The position numbers were made by a program, and so were the translations under genes. A stretch of 64,000 nucleotides of DNA from Carettochelys insculpta (taxonomy: Eukaryota; Chordata; Testudines; Carettochelyidae): the NCBI RefSeq assembly GCF_033958435.1, contig NC_134142.1, positions 102,309,001 to 102,373,000 on the forward strand, written 5' to 3'. How positions within the stretch are numbered: the first letter of the stretch is position 1; every line of letters begins with the position of its first letter. The notes below the pieces were generated by a model. That model was not told the origin of the DNA, searched no databases, and saw nothing but the letters and a program-made list of their open reading frames with translations. Below are positions 48,500-59,944 of the stretch, in pieces.

Positions 48500-49940
48500 G
48501 CATTAAATGAGGCTGTTGATATAATGGAAGCCTGATGAAATAAGGACCTCGAAAGGGAGGTAGAAATACGGGGATACAAATATATGGGAATGATGGAGTA
48601 ATGAATAGTGGTGCTATATGTGAAATAAAGCACAGAGACAGAGTAAAAACTCTTATGGATGGAAATAGGAGCATAGCTGTAAGAATATATTAACAACCTG
48701 TTGACCAGGATGGTGATGGTAATTGTGAAATCCACATGTCGATTAGAAGAGAGACCAAGACATAAAATACTATACTAATGGGGGATTTCAACTATCCTCT
48801 TATTTACTTTGTGTACGTTACTTCAGGAAGGAATGCAGAGAAAAAATTTCTAGACACATTTAATGAGTGTTTCTTGGACTGAAACCTTGAAGGGGAAAGA
48901 ATATTTGGATTTAGTCCGAATTGGAACATAGGGTCTGGTGTTCCCTCTGACTAGGTGAATATGAATATAGCTGAGCTGCTCGGTAATAGCAACCAGAATG
49001 TAATTAAAGTTAATATTCCTGCAGGAGGAAAAATTCCAACGAACCCACCACAGTAGTGTTTAAGTTCCAAAAAGGAAATGACACTAAAACGATGAAGCTA
49101 GTTAAACAGAAAAGTCACAAGGGTGAAATGCCTAGAAACAGCATGGAGATGATTTAAAAACACCTTAATAGAGCCCCAGACTAAATGTGTACCTGAAATC
49201 CAAAAAAAAAAAAGAAAACACAAACATAACAACCCTCCCCCCCCAAAAAAAAAAAAAAGTCTGTGATGCCTATTTGAAAAAAGGCTCCAGAGGGGACTTG
49301 GAACAGTTGAACCGAACTTCAATACCTGACAATTGATTGAAACTGTAGTTTACCACCCCCTCCCCAATTATCAGACTCACAGATTCACATGATATATTGG
49401 AGAAGAGTCAACAGGGCTTTTGTAAAGCACCATCATGCCTCATCTATCTATTAGAACAGCTATTTAGCTTGCAAAAGCGATTGAGTAAGAGATGATATGA
49501 TGCATACAGTCATGAATGGCATGGAGACCATAAATAGGGAAGTGTTAACTTCTTCATGTAAGAAAAGAACTAGGAGTCACCTGCTGAAATTAGTAGGAAG
49601 AAGGTTTAAAATGAACAACAGGAGGTACTATTTCATGCAACACACATTCAACTTGTGGAAATTATTGCCATGGGATGTTGTGATAACCAAAAACATAACT
49701 GGGCTTAAAAACAACTGGGTAAGGTCATGGTAGATAAGTCCATCAATGACTATTAACAAGGGTAGTGAGGAATAAAATCTCATGCTCCATTCATCCCTAA
49801 ACCTGAAACTGCCCAAAGCTGGGACTAGATGACAGCAGATAGATCACTTAAAATTGCCCTGTTCTGTTCACTCCCTCTGAAGCATTTGAAACTGGCTGTT
49901 GTCAGACTCATCTACATGGACTATTGGTTTGACTCAGAAT
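48500..49940 (+). mobile_element. Old CR1 LINE fragment (plus strand)
   Basis: Decayed CR1. GGGGATTTCAACTATCCTCT (48,781) is the GDFNYP endonuclease block; TACTTCAGGAAGGAATGCAG encodes TSGRN; 49,480-49,740 encodes the C-terminus (TRSHLLKLVGRRFKMNNRRY) and a NLWKLLPWDV block. It lacks most of the RT. The 3' UTR motif ends at 49,940 and continues past the MITE (50,652-50,672). Confidence 0.85.
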
Positions 49941-50651
49941 AGCTGTGTCTACACGTGCACGCTACTTCGAAGTAGCGGCACTAACTTCAAAATAGCGCCC
50001 GTCGCGGCTACACGCGTCAGGCGCTATTTCGAAGTTAACTTCGACGTTAGGCAGCGAGACGTCGAAGTCGCTAACCTCATGAGGGGATCGGAATAGCGCC
50101 CTACTTCGACGTTCAACGTCGAAGTAGGGACCGTGTAGACGATCTGCGTCCCGCAACGTCGAAATTGCCGGGTCCTCCATGGCGGCCATCAGCTGGGGGG
50201 TTGAGAGATGCTCTCTCTCCAGCCCCTGCGGGGCTCTATGGTCACCGTGGGCAGCAGCCCTTAGCCCAGGGCTTCTGGCTGCTGCTGCGGCAGCTGGGGA
50301 TCCATGCTGCAGGCACAGGGTCTGCAACCAGTTGTCGGCTCTGTGTATCTTGTGTTGTTTAGTGCAACTGTGTCTGGGAGGGGCCCTTTAAGGGAGCGGC
50401 TTGCTGTTGAGTCCGCCCTGTGACCCTGTCTGCAGCTGTGCCTGGCACCCTTATTTCGATGTGTGCTACTTTGGCGTGTAGACGTACCCTCGCAGCGCCT
50501 ATTTCGATGTGGTGCCGCGCAACATCGAAGTTGAATGTCGACGTTGCCAGCCCTGGAGGACGTGTATACGTTATTCGTCGAAATAGCCTATTTCGATGTT
50601 GCTACATCGAAATAAGCTATTTCGATGTTGGCTTCACGTGTAGACGTAGCC
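49941..50651 (-). mobile_element. Harbinger-like MITE, copy 3 (711 bp)
   Basis: Minus-strand copy of the family, with duplication AAT (49,938-49,940 and 50,652-50,654). It sits in the CR1 3' UTR: removing it gives GACTCAGAATGGC, matching the intact CR1 (GACCCAGTATGGC). More diverged from copies 1 and 2 than they are from each other. Kozak ATG on minus at 50,180-50,178. Confidence 0.92.
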
Positions 50652-50672
50652 AATGGCAGCTGTTACATGGAT

Positions 50673-52289
50673 GCAAGCTCTTAAAATACTTTCTTCTGCC
50701 TGCCAGCATCATCTGTGTTGCTTCAGTTCTGCTTTAGCCAGACGTTCTTCATCCAATTGCTGATTTATGAGTAATCTTGTTGATGGTGATACACTTATAG
50801 GTGGTAAAGAACAGAGCTGTTTCATGTGACCAGCTCATCCACTGGTTGCATGTAGATGTTGATCAAGCTTGGGAAGAGAATTGGTCCTCATGCAACACTG
50901 TAAGGGAGGGGTCTAGTAGTACAGGTGCAGTTTCCACGTTGCATTGAACACCCACCAGCACCAGGAGGAGATGGAACAGAATCCAAGAGCCCACAGCATT
51001 GAATTCCGCAGAGGGGCTGAGCAGGATGAGACTGGATATCTGTCTTTTATACATTGACAGAAGGAGATAATCAGTCACCACTACTAAAAAAGTTTAATTT
51101 CCATCATCCAGTCTGAATACAGGCTGGGCCAGATCTCAGATGTTAGCTTCAGTAAGATGAGTTTGTAGTCAGCCTTTTGCTAGTTTTATTCTAAGGAATA
51201 ACACAGGAATAGGAGTTTTTGATGTGGGTTGGTAGTTGGCTAGGACTGAAGTAGCCACAATTACTTCTGTGATGGTCAGACTACAGCATGTTTGAAGGAG
51301 GAGGGAAGAGTCCTTCTCCAAATGAGGCATTGGCTATTTAGTAACAGTTGTTCATGACTCTCACAAACAAGGAAGAATATGGGTGACACAAGTCTAGAGG
51401 CGAGACATCATTAGGGTGTACAAAACTTCCTAATGAGTTAGTGTACTGAACTCCTGCTACATACTCGTGTTGTACGTAAAAGGAGATGTTCCTGGTACAT
51501 ATATAACGTGTGGCTCTTGATACTACCAAAAAGGGTGTTCGATTAACTTCCTTCTTGAATAAAAAATCTTTAAAGGCAAAGTCATGGTAAGATTTGGTTA
51601 CTTAAAAGCTCTAAAATGGTCATTTGATATGATTGACAGGGTAACTTTACAACACCACAGAGCTGAGATTTTCTTCATTAGGGGTTCTTTGCATACTTCA
51701 GAACTGAATATTTAATCCAACTGTATATCTGATCGCTGTTTTCTAGCTCTAGGTTCCACAGATATGTTCAGGCTTCTTTTCCCAAAGTGTTTTTCCCATC
51801 TCTTCTGAATTGGATGTGCTGTTCTTTCAATGTCTCTGAAAAACTCTGTTCTGTTGATGCACACGAGTAAAATTTGTTCATAAATTCATTCATTCTCACA
51901 GTGAATTAACCTACACAGAGTTTATGAATAAAGTGGCTGAACATTTCACAGCACTGTAGAGCAATGTTTACATGAAAGAAATTAGAGCACTCTGTATTTA
52001 GAAGTTGGGTTACCCTAAGCATTTTGGATATGACATGTCTGCTGGTCTAACTATTTCTTTGTACTTGTTGGATTCTAATACTGTTCCATATTTCATTAGC
52101 AAGAGATGCTGACTGGATTACAGTCAAAATGGAAGGTTGAATAGGCTGCAATCGTTATTTTTGGTCGAAATAGTTAGCAAGATGCATAAACAACAAATAA
52201 AAGATGAAATGCCATGGATTTGTGTATAAGTTCCCATTTGTAAAAGAAAAATGAAGGGCTTCGTTCATAATTATATTTATCCAGTGTTT
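50673..52289. other. Unique non-coding sequence
   Basis: No recognisable gene or repeat. Confidence 0.5.
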
Positions 52290-53560
52290 TTTTTATTTTT
52301 AACAAAAAAAGATGAGCCAGTACTCAGCTGGCTCCCCGATCCCTTCCCTAGCCAATCCTGTGACTGGGGTTGCTGAGGTGCTGGTACTAAGTACCAGCAC
52401 AAAAAAGCCCTGTATTCCATCTATTCCCCTCAATGTTCCACAAAAAAAAACAAATAGTTTGCCCTATAAGAGATGCATGTATGCATCAGTGACTTAAGTT
52501 ATGTTAGCTAAACCACAATGCACCTCAACATACTTTTAGTTTGACAGTAAAAAGAAATTGCATTCTTTAGATAGTGCACATGCCCCTTAAAAGGAATGAC
52601 AGAACATGACTAACCTACTAGATGCATTCAGAGCTCCCTTAAACAGTCTGGTTGGTTTAGCACACATTTAAATTCTCTTTTCTTTCTCCTGACCTCCATA
52701 TTTTTGTTTCATTTAAATGAGTCAAATATAGTCGCAAGTGACCTGTTAGAATTGAACCTATTGCAAAGGAGAACTTTGACTGTGCTGACATATTGCAACA
52801 TGTTCTTTGACATCATTGCCTACTTTTTATATAAAGAATGACACTACCTCAAATATTGTAAAATTATTCAATGCATTCCACTATAACATTAAACTAAGAA
52901 CTCAGTGTCTATGATGCGATATGGATGCTGGCACAATAGGAATGAAATTGGCAAGCGATAGATATACAGAAGTGAAGTGAATTTCCTACTCGCTGATCAG
53001 GAAAAATCTATACAATTATCAAGTAAGCTCTTAAAGTTATATTTTTGGCATGCAGTGATCACATAACTGAACTTTACTTGATAAATCTTGTCCCAATGTT
53101 TGTTTGAGCTATTGGAAAACTTTGCTATTTTTAGTAATTTCATAGAAAGTATGCTTAATCCTTCCTTATCTGCCTATATTTCTGTCTCAGTTTCTGTGGT
53201 TACAGTTCTTTAGCTAGAAAAGTATAGTAGCTCTGTCCTGATCATGATACAGATCTTTATGTTGTGTATAAAGTTCAAGCATTGTTTTGACATGGTTATG
53301 CTCTATTGCCAGTTTATGACTTTCATTGTGTTTGTAAAATCTGAGTCTGAGATTTGAGATTTTCATGTACTCTTTCACAGGCGAATTCAGTTGACGCTTA
53401 AAAAAACACAGAAAGAATGAAAGCTCTGCTATGGTGACTGGCAGTTTTTTTGTGCCAGTACTGAGTACTGGAATCTCTGCAGCCCCAGCTGTGGGATTGG
53501 CTGGGGAGTCAGGGCGAGGCACCAGCTGAGATTGGCTTGTCTTTTAAAAAAAAAAAAAGT
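52290..53560. repeat. Inverted pair of one short repeat
   Basis: About 120 bp at 52,300-52,415 on plus and again on minus at 53,440-53,560. Both read similarly (GTGCTGG / GTACTNAGTACCAGCAC / AAAAAA), with A- or T-runs at both ends. Translations on the two strands are alike (SLANPVTGVAEVLVLST and SPANPTAGAAEIPVLST). The 1-kb interval is unique AT-rich DNA. Confidence 0.65.
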
Positions 53561-54142
53561 GCTGGTAACTGGCATTATGTGTCATATCAGGTTGGCTCAG
53601 ACCTTGCAAACCCTTATGCAGATGTTGAATTTTCTGCACACAGAGTCCCACTGATGTATTTAGGGTGTTGTGTTTGTTTATTATTTGTTTCTAATATAGG
53701 GGAGTCTATCTCCATTACAGCAGACACTATGCAGGCGCACTATTGGCGGGGAGGGTGGGGTTGTTCAAAGCAGGCAGTTGCCCTGTGTTATGGTGTTTCA
53801 GAGGGAAGTGGTGGCAATGGAACTCTGGATCCTTTGATGTGCTGCGGCAGCACTGCTGTGTAATTTTGCATGGTTGTGATGGAGGGAAGGTGGGCCAGAG
53901 CCTAGTGGTGCTGAGGGCTTACTGCCCATGGCCCTGTCCTTTCTGCCCTTGGTCATGGCCCTTCTGGAGGTGCAGAACCAGGCCCTGCTCCCATCTTGCC
54001 CTGTGGCCCATGGTGACTGTCAGCTCCACTGATACTATGCAAACATAAGAGACGGTCTTTGCCTCAAAGAGCTTACAACACAAACATAAGGCAAGATGTA
54101 TCTCATGGTTACAATGAACAGATTACAGGAATGCAAGGTAAC
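53561..54142. other. Non-coding sequence
   Basis: GC-rich around 53,740-54,030, with no recognised gene. Confidence 0.5.
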
Positions 54143-54843
54143 AAGGTAGGAATAAATGGTAAATTTTAGGAATGGAGGTGGGTAACTAGTGGTGTTCCTA
54201 AAGGGTCAGTACTAGGACCAATCCTACTCAACTTTTTTATAAGTGATCTGGAGAAAGGGGTAAACAGTGAGGTGGCAAAGTTTGCAGACAATGCTAAACT
54301 GCTCAAGATAGCTAAGACCAAACAGACTATGAAGAACTTGAGAAGGATTTTGCAGAACTAAGTGACTGGGCAACAAAATGGCAAATGAAATGTAATGTGG
54401 ATAAATGTAAATTAATGCACATTGGAAAAAATAACCCCAACTATGCAAACAATATGATGGCAGCTAATTTAGCCACAACTAATCAGGAAAGAAATCTTGG
54501 TGCTATCATAGCTAGTTCTCTGCAAACATCTCCACAGTGTGCAGCAGCAATCAAAAAAGCAAACAGGATGTTAGCAATTATTAAGAAAGGCATAGAGAAT
54601 AAGATGGAGAACATCTTATTGCCCTTCTATAAAACCATGGTATGCCCACATCTTAAATACTTAGTACAGGTATGGTCTCCTCATCTCAGAAAAGATACAC
54701 TGGCATTAGAAAAGGTTCAGAAAAGGGCATCTAAAATGATTAGGGGTTTGGAATGGGTCCCCTATGAAGAGAGGTTAGAGACAGGACTTCTCAGTTTAGA
54801 AATGAGGAGATTAAGATGGCATATGGTAAAGGTAAAGGAACCG
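54143..54843 (+). mobile_element. CR1 fragment, part 1, interrupted by LINE
   Basis: 5'-truncated CR1, starting in the RT near TAGGAATAAATGG. It encodes a [20 protein letters not shown] block, FADN in place of FADD, then KCNVDKCKLMHIGKNN, AAIKKANRMLAIIKKG and [19 protein letters not shown]. Its frame runs on across the LINE junction at 54,843 into the inserted LINE, giving a chance fused open frame (54,385-55,020). Confidence 0.88.
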
Positions 54844-55554
54844 ACTGTGGATGAACTGAAGAGAGCCATCGACAGCATTGCAGCAGGAAAGGCCCCTGGC
54901 CAGGATGGTATACCACCAGAGGTAATCAAGTGTCCCGCGGGCACACTCCTGGAACCCCTACATGAGCTACTGTGCCTGTGCTGGAAAGAGGTGAGGTTCC
55001 ACAGGAATGCGCGACGCTAACATTGTAACATTGTATAAGAACAAAGGAGACGGAAGCAACTGCAACAACTACCGTGGAATCTCCCTCCTAAGCGTCACTG
55101 GTATACTGTTCACTCGTGTCATCCTTGGCAGACTCCAGAAGATTGCTGAGAGGGTGTACCCCGAATCGCAGTGCGGATTCTGCGCAGAGAGGTCTACTGT
55201 TGACACGGTCTTCTCTCTAAGGCAGCTGCAGGAGAAATGCAGGGAGCAGAGGAAGCCACTCTACATAGCCTTCATTGACCTGACCAAGACCTTTGACTTG
55301 GTCATCAGGGATGGTCTGTTCAAACTGCTCCACAAGATAGGCTGTCCTCCACGGTTACTCAAGATGATCCAGTCGTTCCACGAAGACATGAGAGGAACCA
55401 TACAATATGACGGCGCTTTATCGGATGCTTTCAAAATCAGGAGCGGCGTCAAACAAGGATGTGTGCTTGCTCTGACATTGTTCGGGATCTTCTTTGCACT
55501 CCTCCGGAAGCATGCCTTTGGATCTTCAACAGAGGGCATCTTGCTGCACACAAG
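54844..55554 (+). pseudogene. LINE reverse transcriptase, before the MITE
   Basis: Contains GKAPGQDGIPPEVIK, a frameshift near 55,010 (HRNARR / MRDANIVTLYKNKG), CGFCAERSTVDTVFSLRQL, YIAFIDLTKTFDLVIR and GVKQGCVLALTLFGIFF. The MITE cuts just before the active site. Confidence 0.88.
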
Positions 55555-56265
55555 AGCTACGTCTACACGGGAAGCCTACATCGAAGTAGCTTATTTCGAT
55601 GTAGCGACATCGAAATAGGCTATTTCGATGAATAACGTCTACATGTCCTCCAGGGCTGGCAACGTCGACGTTCAACATCGACGTTGCGCAGCACCACATA
55701 GAAATAGGCGCTGCGAGGGAATGTCTACATGCCAAAGTAGCACGCATCGAAATAAGGGCACCAGGCACAGCTGCAGACAGGGTCACAGGGCGGACTCAAC
55801 GGCAAGCTGCTCCCTTAAAGGGCCCCTCCCAGACACAGTTGCACTAAACAACACAAGATCTACAGAGCCGACAACTGGTTGCAGACCCTGTGCATGCAGC
55901 ATGGATCCCCAGCTGCAGCAGCAGCAGCCAGAAGCCCTGGGCTAAGGGCTACTGCACATGGTGACCACAGAGCCCCGCAGGGGCTGGAGAGACAGAGTCT
56001 CTCAACCCCTCAGCTGATGGCCACCATGGCGGACCCCGCTATTTCGATGTTGCGGGAAGCGGATCGTCTACACGTGCCCTACTTTGACGTTCAACTTTGA
56101 AGTAGGGCGCTATTCCCATCCCCTCATGGGGCTAGCGGCTTCGATGTCTCGCTGACTAACGTTGATGTTAACATCGAAATAGTGCCCAACACGTGTAGCC
56201 GTGACGGGCGCTATTTCGAAGTTAGTGCCGCTACTTCGAAGTAGCATGCACGTGTAGACACGGCT
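55555..56265 (+). mobile_element. Harbinger-like MITE, copy 4 (711 bp)
   Basis: Ends AGCTACGTCTACACGGG and CGTGTAGACACGGCT; duplication AAG (55,552-55,554 and 56,266-56,268). The paralogous LINE copy reads GCACACAAGATCTGACGGG without the MITE at 38,197-38,215, an independent empty site that confirms 3 bp. The Kozak site is altered (CCACCATGG; ATG at 56,026). Confidence 0.95.
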
Positions 56266-56268
56266 AAG

Positions 56269-57250
56269 ATCTGATGGGAAACTGTTTAATCTTGCAAGGC
56301 TGAAAGCTAAGTCTAAGGTGTGGGAAGTCCTCATCAGAGACATGCTGTTCGCAGACGATGCTGCTGTAGTGTCTCATGCAGAAGACCAGCTTCAAAAACT
56401 GCTGGATCAGTTCTCCAAAGCATGCAAGGACTTTGGGCTTTCCATCAGCCTAAAGAAGACAAATGTACTTGGTCAGGATGTTGCTGAATCCCCATCAATC
56501 AGCACTGACAACTATACGTTAGAGGTTGTCCACGAGTTCGTTTACCTCGGGTCCACCATCACTGACACCCTGTCGTTGGACACTGAGCTAAATAGGAGGA
56601 TCGGAAAAGCGGCCACAACTCTGTCCAGACTCAGCAAGAGAGTGTGGAACAACAACAAGCTGTACACTCACACCAAAATGCAAGTCTACAGAGCCTGCAT
56701 CCTCAGCACCCTCCTTTGTGGCAGCGAGACTTGGACCCTGTGTGCCCGCCAGGAAAAGAGGCTGAACGTCTTCCACTTGCGCTGCCTCAGGCGCGTCCTT
56801 GGAATATCATGGAAGGACAGAGTGACCAACACCACCGTCCTCGAGCAGGCTGGAATCCCAACCATGCACACCCTCCTTAGGCAGCGTTGGCTCTGCTGGC
56901 TTGGCCATGTCCACAGGATGAATGATCGAAGGATTCCAAAAGATATCCTGTATGGTGAGCTAGCCTCTGGCAAAAGACCTCCCGGACGCCCCCAGTTGTG
57001 CTACAAAGATGTCTGCAAGACAGACCTCAGAGAGGTAGACATTGAGCTGGACAACTGGGAAGAACTAGCAGAGGACCGCAGCAGATGGAGACAGGGGTTA
57101 CACAAGGGCCTTCAGAAGGGCGAGATGAGGATCAGACAGCTAGCAGAGGAGAAGTGAGCACACAGAAAGCACACTAAGGACTTGCCAGACACCCACCACA
57201 TCTGCAAGAGATGCAGCAAGGACTGTCACTCTCGTGTGGGTCTTCATAGT
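56269..57250 (+). pseudogene. LINE reverse transcriptase, after the MITE, and Cys/His tail
   Basis: One open frame (56,318-57,157) with LFADDAAVVSHAEDQLQ (intact FADD), FGLSISLKKTN, HEFVYLGSTITDT, CGSETWTLCARQEKRLNVFH, LRRVLGISWKDRV and LCWLGHVHRMNDRRIPKD. A stop (TGA at 57,155-57,157) falls where the first copy reads CGA; beyond it the C-terminal Cys/His segment (RCSKDCHSRVGLHSHSRR) can still be read. It is better preserved here than in copy 1. Confidence 0.88.
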
Positions 57251-57344
57251 CACAGTAGACGCTGTAAATGAAGCCCTCAATTGAAACTATAAAGGGCGCG
57301 ATCCATAGTCTATGCAGACTGAAGGATGCCTACATGGTAAAGGT

Positions 57345-57776
57345 ATATAAAATTATGAGTGGTATTGAGAAAATGAACAAGGAAAAATTTTTTACTTGTT
57401 CCCATAATTTAAGAACGAGAGGACACCAAATGAAATTAATAGGCAGCAAGTTTAAAACCAATAAAAGGAAATTCTCCTTCACACTGCAGACAGTCAAAAT
57501 ATGGAACTCTTTGCCAGAGGAGGCTGTGAAGTCTAGGCCTACACGAGGGTTTAATAAATATCTAGATAAATTAATGGAGATTAGGTCCATTAATGGCTAT
57601 TAGCCTGGATGGGTAAGGGATGGTGCCCTTGGCCTCTGTTTGTCAAAAGCTGGAGATGGATGGCAGGAGACAGATAGTTACCTGTTTCGGTTCTCTCCCT
57701 CTGGGGCACCCAGTACTGGGCACCACTGGCAAGCAGACCTTTTGGTCTGACTCAGTATGGCCATTCTCATGTTCTG
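57345..57776 (+). mobile_element. CR1 fragment, part 2, and 3' tail
   Basis: Resumes the CR1 frame after the LINE: GGTATATAAAATTATGAGTG, then [32 protein letters not shown] and RSINGY followed by stop (57,601-57,603). The 3' UTR ends with GGTCTGACTCAGTATGGCC and CATTCTCATGTTC. Confidence 0.9.
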
Positions 57777-58349
57777 AAGTTACTCATGTGCATGAATGTT
57801 TTGCTGTAGCAACATGTGGAAGGTAGTCCAATACTACAGTGATGGATGACTGTATAAAATTTTAAGAGATGGTGCAAACACTTTCATAGTAGAACTACTT
57901 GTAAGTCACAATGATCACCTACAAGTCTGAATCTTTCCATCCCTTGTAAGTGTTCATGCCCAGTATTTTGGTCCATCTACCTTTCTCATTCAAATTGCCT
58001 TCACATCACAGAATGAAAAACAAATCTGAATATCCTTGTAAAGGATTATAGGAATGTAGATGGAAGCTTCAAATTTAACTTGAGTTCTAGAAAAAGTTGC
58101 TTCTAGAGTTGCTCTGAAAGTTTTACATAGCAGATACATTTTAATTTGCTGTGGAAAGCGGCAAACAAATCAAAAACAACCCTGCGTTTTGTGGCTTTTT
58201 CCTCAGCCAAATCAAGGAATTTTTCAGTCACATTTTTGAAGCTCAAAATGTCAGAAATTTGAATTCAGGCTTTTTTTTTTTTTTTTTTTTTTTTTTTGCA
58301 AGGATGTTGAGAGATGAGCAAACACCATGCATCTTTTCTTCTCTTGTAG
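57777..58349. other. Non-coding sequence with poly-T
   Basis: AT-rich. A run of 27 T (58,271-58,297) precedes the candidate exon. Confidence 0.6.
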
Positions 58350-58496
58350 CAAATCGAAGAGAGAATCGCACAGTGGTTTCTCCATCCCAGTGGATGTTGT
58401 CTGGCAGAAGTCCGCATGCACCCAGGCTGACTCGAGTCACTAGTGCATCAACAGACTAAATTTCTTTTTGTATTACCTCACTTCGGATATGGGAAG
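58350..58496 (+). other. Candidate spliced exon, gene unknown
   Basis: Upstream ATCTTTTCTTCTCTTGTAG is a strong 3' splice site; downstream GGGAAG|GTAAGT (58,491-58,502) is a perfect donor. The 147-bp interval is open in one frame for 36 codons (NRRENRTVVSPSQWMLSGRS...) then TAA at 58,457-58,459. It could be a penultimate exon carrying the stop, an untranslated exon or a lncRNA exon. I do not recognise the peptide, and the codons could be chance. Confidence 0.4.
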
Positions 58497-58664
58497 GTAA
58501 GTCTATAAGTTTTCTCTCCGAACAGCACAGAAACGTGCTATATTCAACAAATGCAGAATCATCTGAGGCCGAAACATATTTCTTTGCTATTGGTGTCACT
58601 TTTACTGTCTGTCACTTTAGTGTTTTCTTAAGGAGACGTGAGATCTGTAAAACTATGTGTAGGA

Positions 58665-58985
58665 GTGTGACAGGGAGGCCAGGCAGGGCAGGGGTTAAAG
58701 AGGGCCTGTTGGCTCAGTCAGCCCCACCCTGGTTCAGCTGCAGCCAGTGTCAGGCCTGGAGGGGTATAAAGGGAGGGAAGCCAGCCCAGTTTGTGGCTGA
58801 CCAGCCTAGAGGCAGGAGCTGGCTCTGAGGCAGCAGGGCCTGAGCCAGAGCTGCCACCTGGTTGGCCGCTGGAGGGCACGGCCTTAGGACTGCTCCCAGG
58901 CATGGAGGGGAGTGGGGAGCCCTCCCACGGAACCCCTCTCCTGCCAAAGAGGGAACTAGGCTTTTGGGGTGTGATGTCAAAATGA
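58665..58985 (+). repeat. GC-rich TATA-containing repeat or LTR fragment
   Basis: Abrupt GC-rich block in AT-rich surroundings with GGGGTATAAAGGGAGGG (about 58,760), then GGCTGACCAGCCTAGAGGC. A promoter-like solo LTR or CR1 5' region is possible; I saw no terminal TG/CA or duplication. Confidence 0.35.
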
Positions 58986-59853
58986 GGCGCCATGTTAGAC
59001 TATGCAGGTCTTTCTAATAAAATTGTTCCTTCTTCTGGGCCATGATTGGCAATAAAATGGTTAACAATGTTGGCCTTTAAATGATCATTATTTGGATTTA
59101 TAGATAACATGCCATTGATATGATATATGGAAATGTCATACTTCCTTTAGGGCAGTTTCATGTTACATAAAGACACAGATTCAACTCTATTGGTTACATT
59201 TGGTTCACATTTAGGAGATTTTCTCTGTAACTGTATGAGCTAGAATTTCTTGTTCTTTAAGTGTACGTTGAGATTCTGGAGCCCAACATGGCAGTCAGGG
59301 ATGAAAACAGCTAGAGTGCTAACTCATGATGCACTAATTCAATCTGGCTGCTATTAGAATCTAACCAGAATCCTGGATCTCAACCCCTCATTTGTAAAAC
59401 CCATTGACTTCCAAGGGGTCAGCATTTACCCATTACATTGGTGGTCAGGAGATGTAACACCGGCCCACCTCTGATTCATACAGGTAAAGTTTAGGGAAAT
59501 GTGAACTTAGATTCTAAACTTTCGAATGCTCGTTTTTAGTGTTTAATGTCATGTAATATGTTTTGTTGTGGGCAAAATTCATATAAATGTGGGTTACTAA
59601 CATACTGTACATTCTAAGAGACTTGGTAGTTTTGTCAAGGCAAGGTTGAAAAGAACACAGTGCCCACGTACCCCAGAGCCTGAGTGACCTCAGGAAAGTT
59701 GAATGCTCCAGGAATAACACCATAATTTCATGAGAAGCTTTAGCCATGTCATAAATTCTATGGCATCCATCGTTTTTCAGGGGTTTAAGTATTTCATCTG
59801 TTCTACAGGCTGTAAAAGTCCGTCTTCTGCAATAATCTTTTTATGAGACTTAT
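58986..59853. other. Unique non-coding sequence
   Basis: No gene recognised. Confidence 0.5.
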
Positions 59854-59944
59854 GGGGCCAGATATTCAGCACATGCTGAATCAGTGTAATTCCACTGACT
59901 TCAGTGGAATTGTGTCAGTTTACATCATCTGAGAATCTGCCCCA
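59854..59944. repeat. Fold-back amniote repeat
   Basis: GGGGCCAGATATTCAGCACA on the left pairs imperfectly with TCATCTGAGAATCTGCCCC on the right around ATTCCACTGACTTCAGTGGAAT, itself a hairpin. It is a common short palindromic element in reptile and bird DNA; I do not name it. Confidence 0.7.

Larger units (their letters stand above)
54844..57333 (+). mobile_element. Second LINE type, copy 2, inserted in CR1
   Basis: Flanked by ATGGTAAAGGT at 54,833-54,843 and 57,334-57,344, an 11-bp target duplication. It is 5'-truncated within the RT (starting EPTVDELK). The 3' end follows GTCTATGCAGACTGAAGGATG. It is interrupted by the MITE at 55,555-56,265. Confidence 0.93.
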
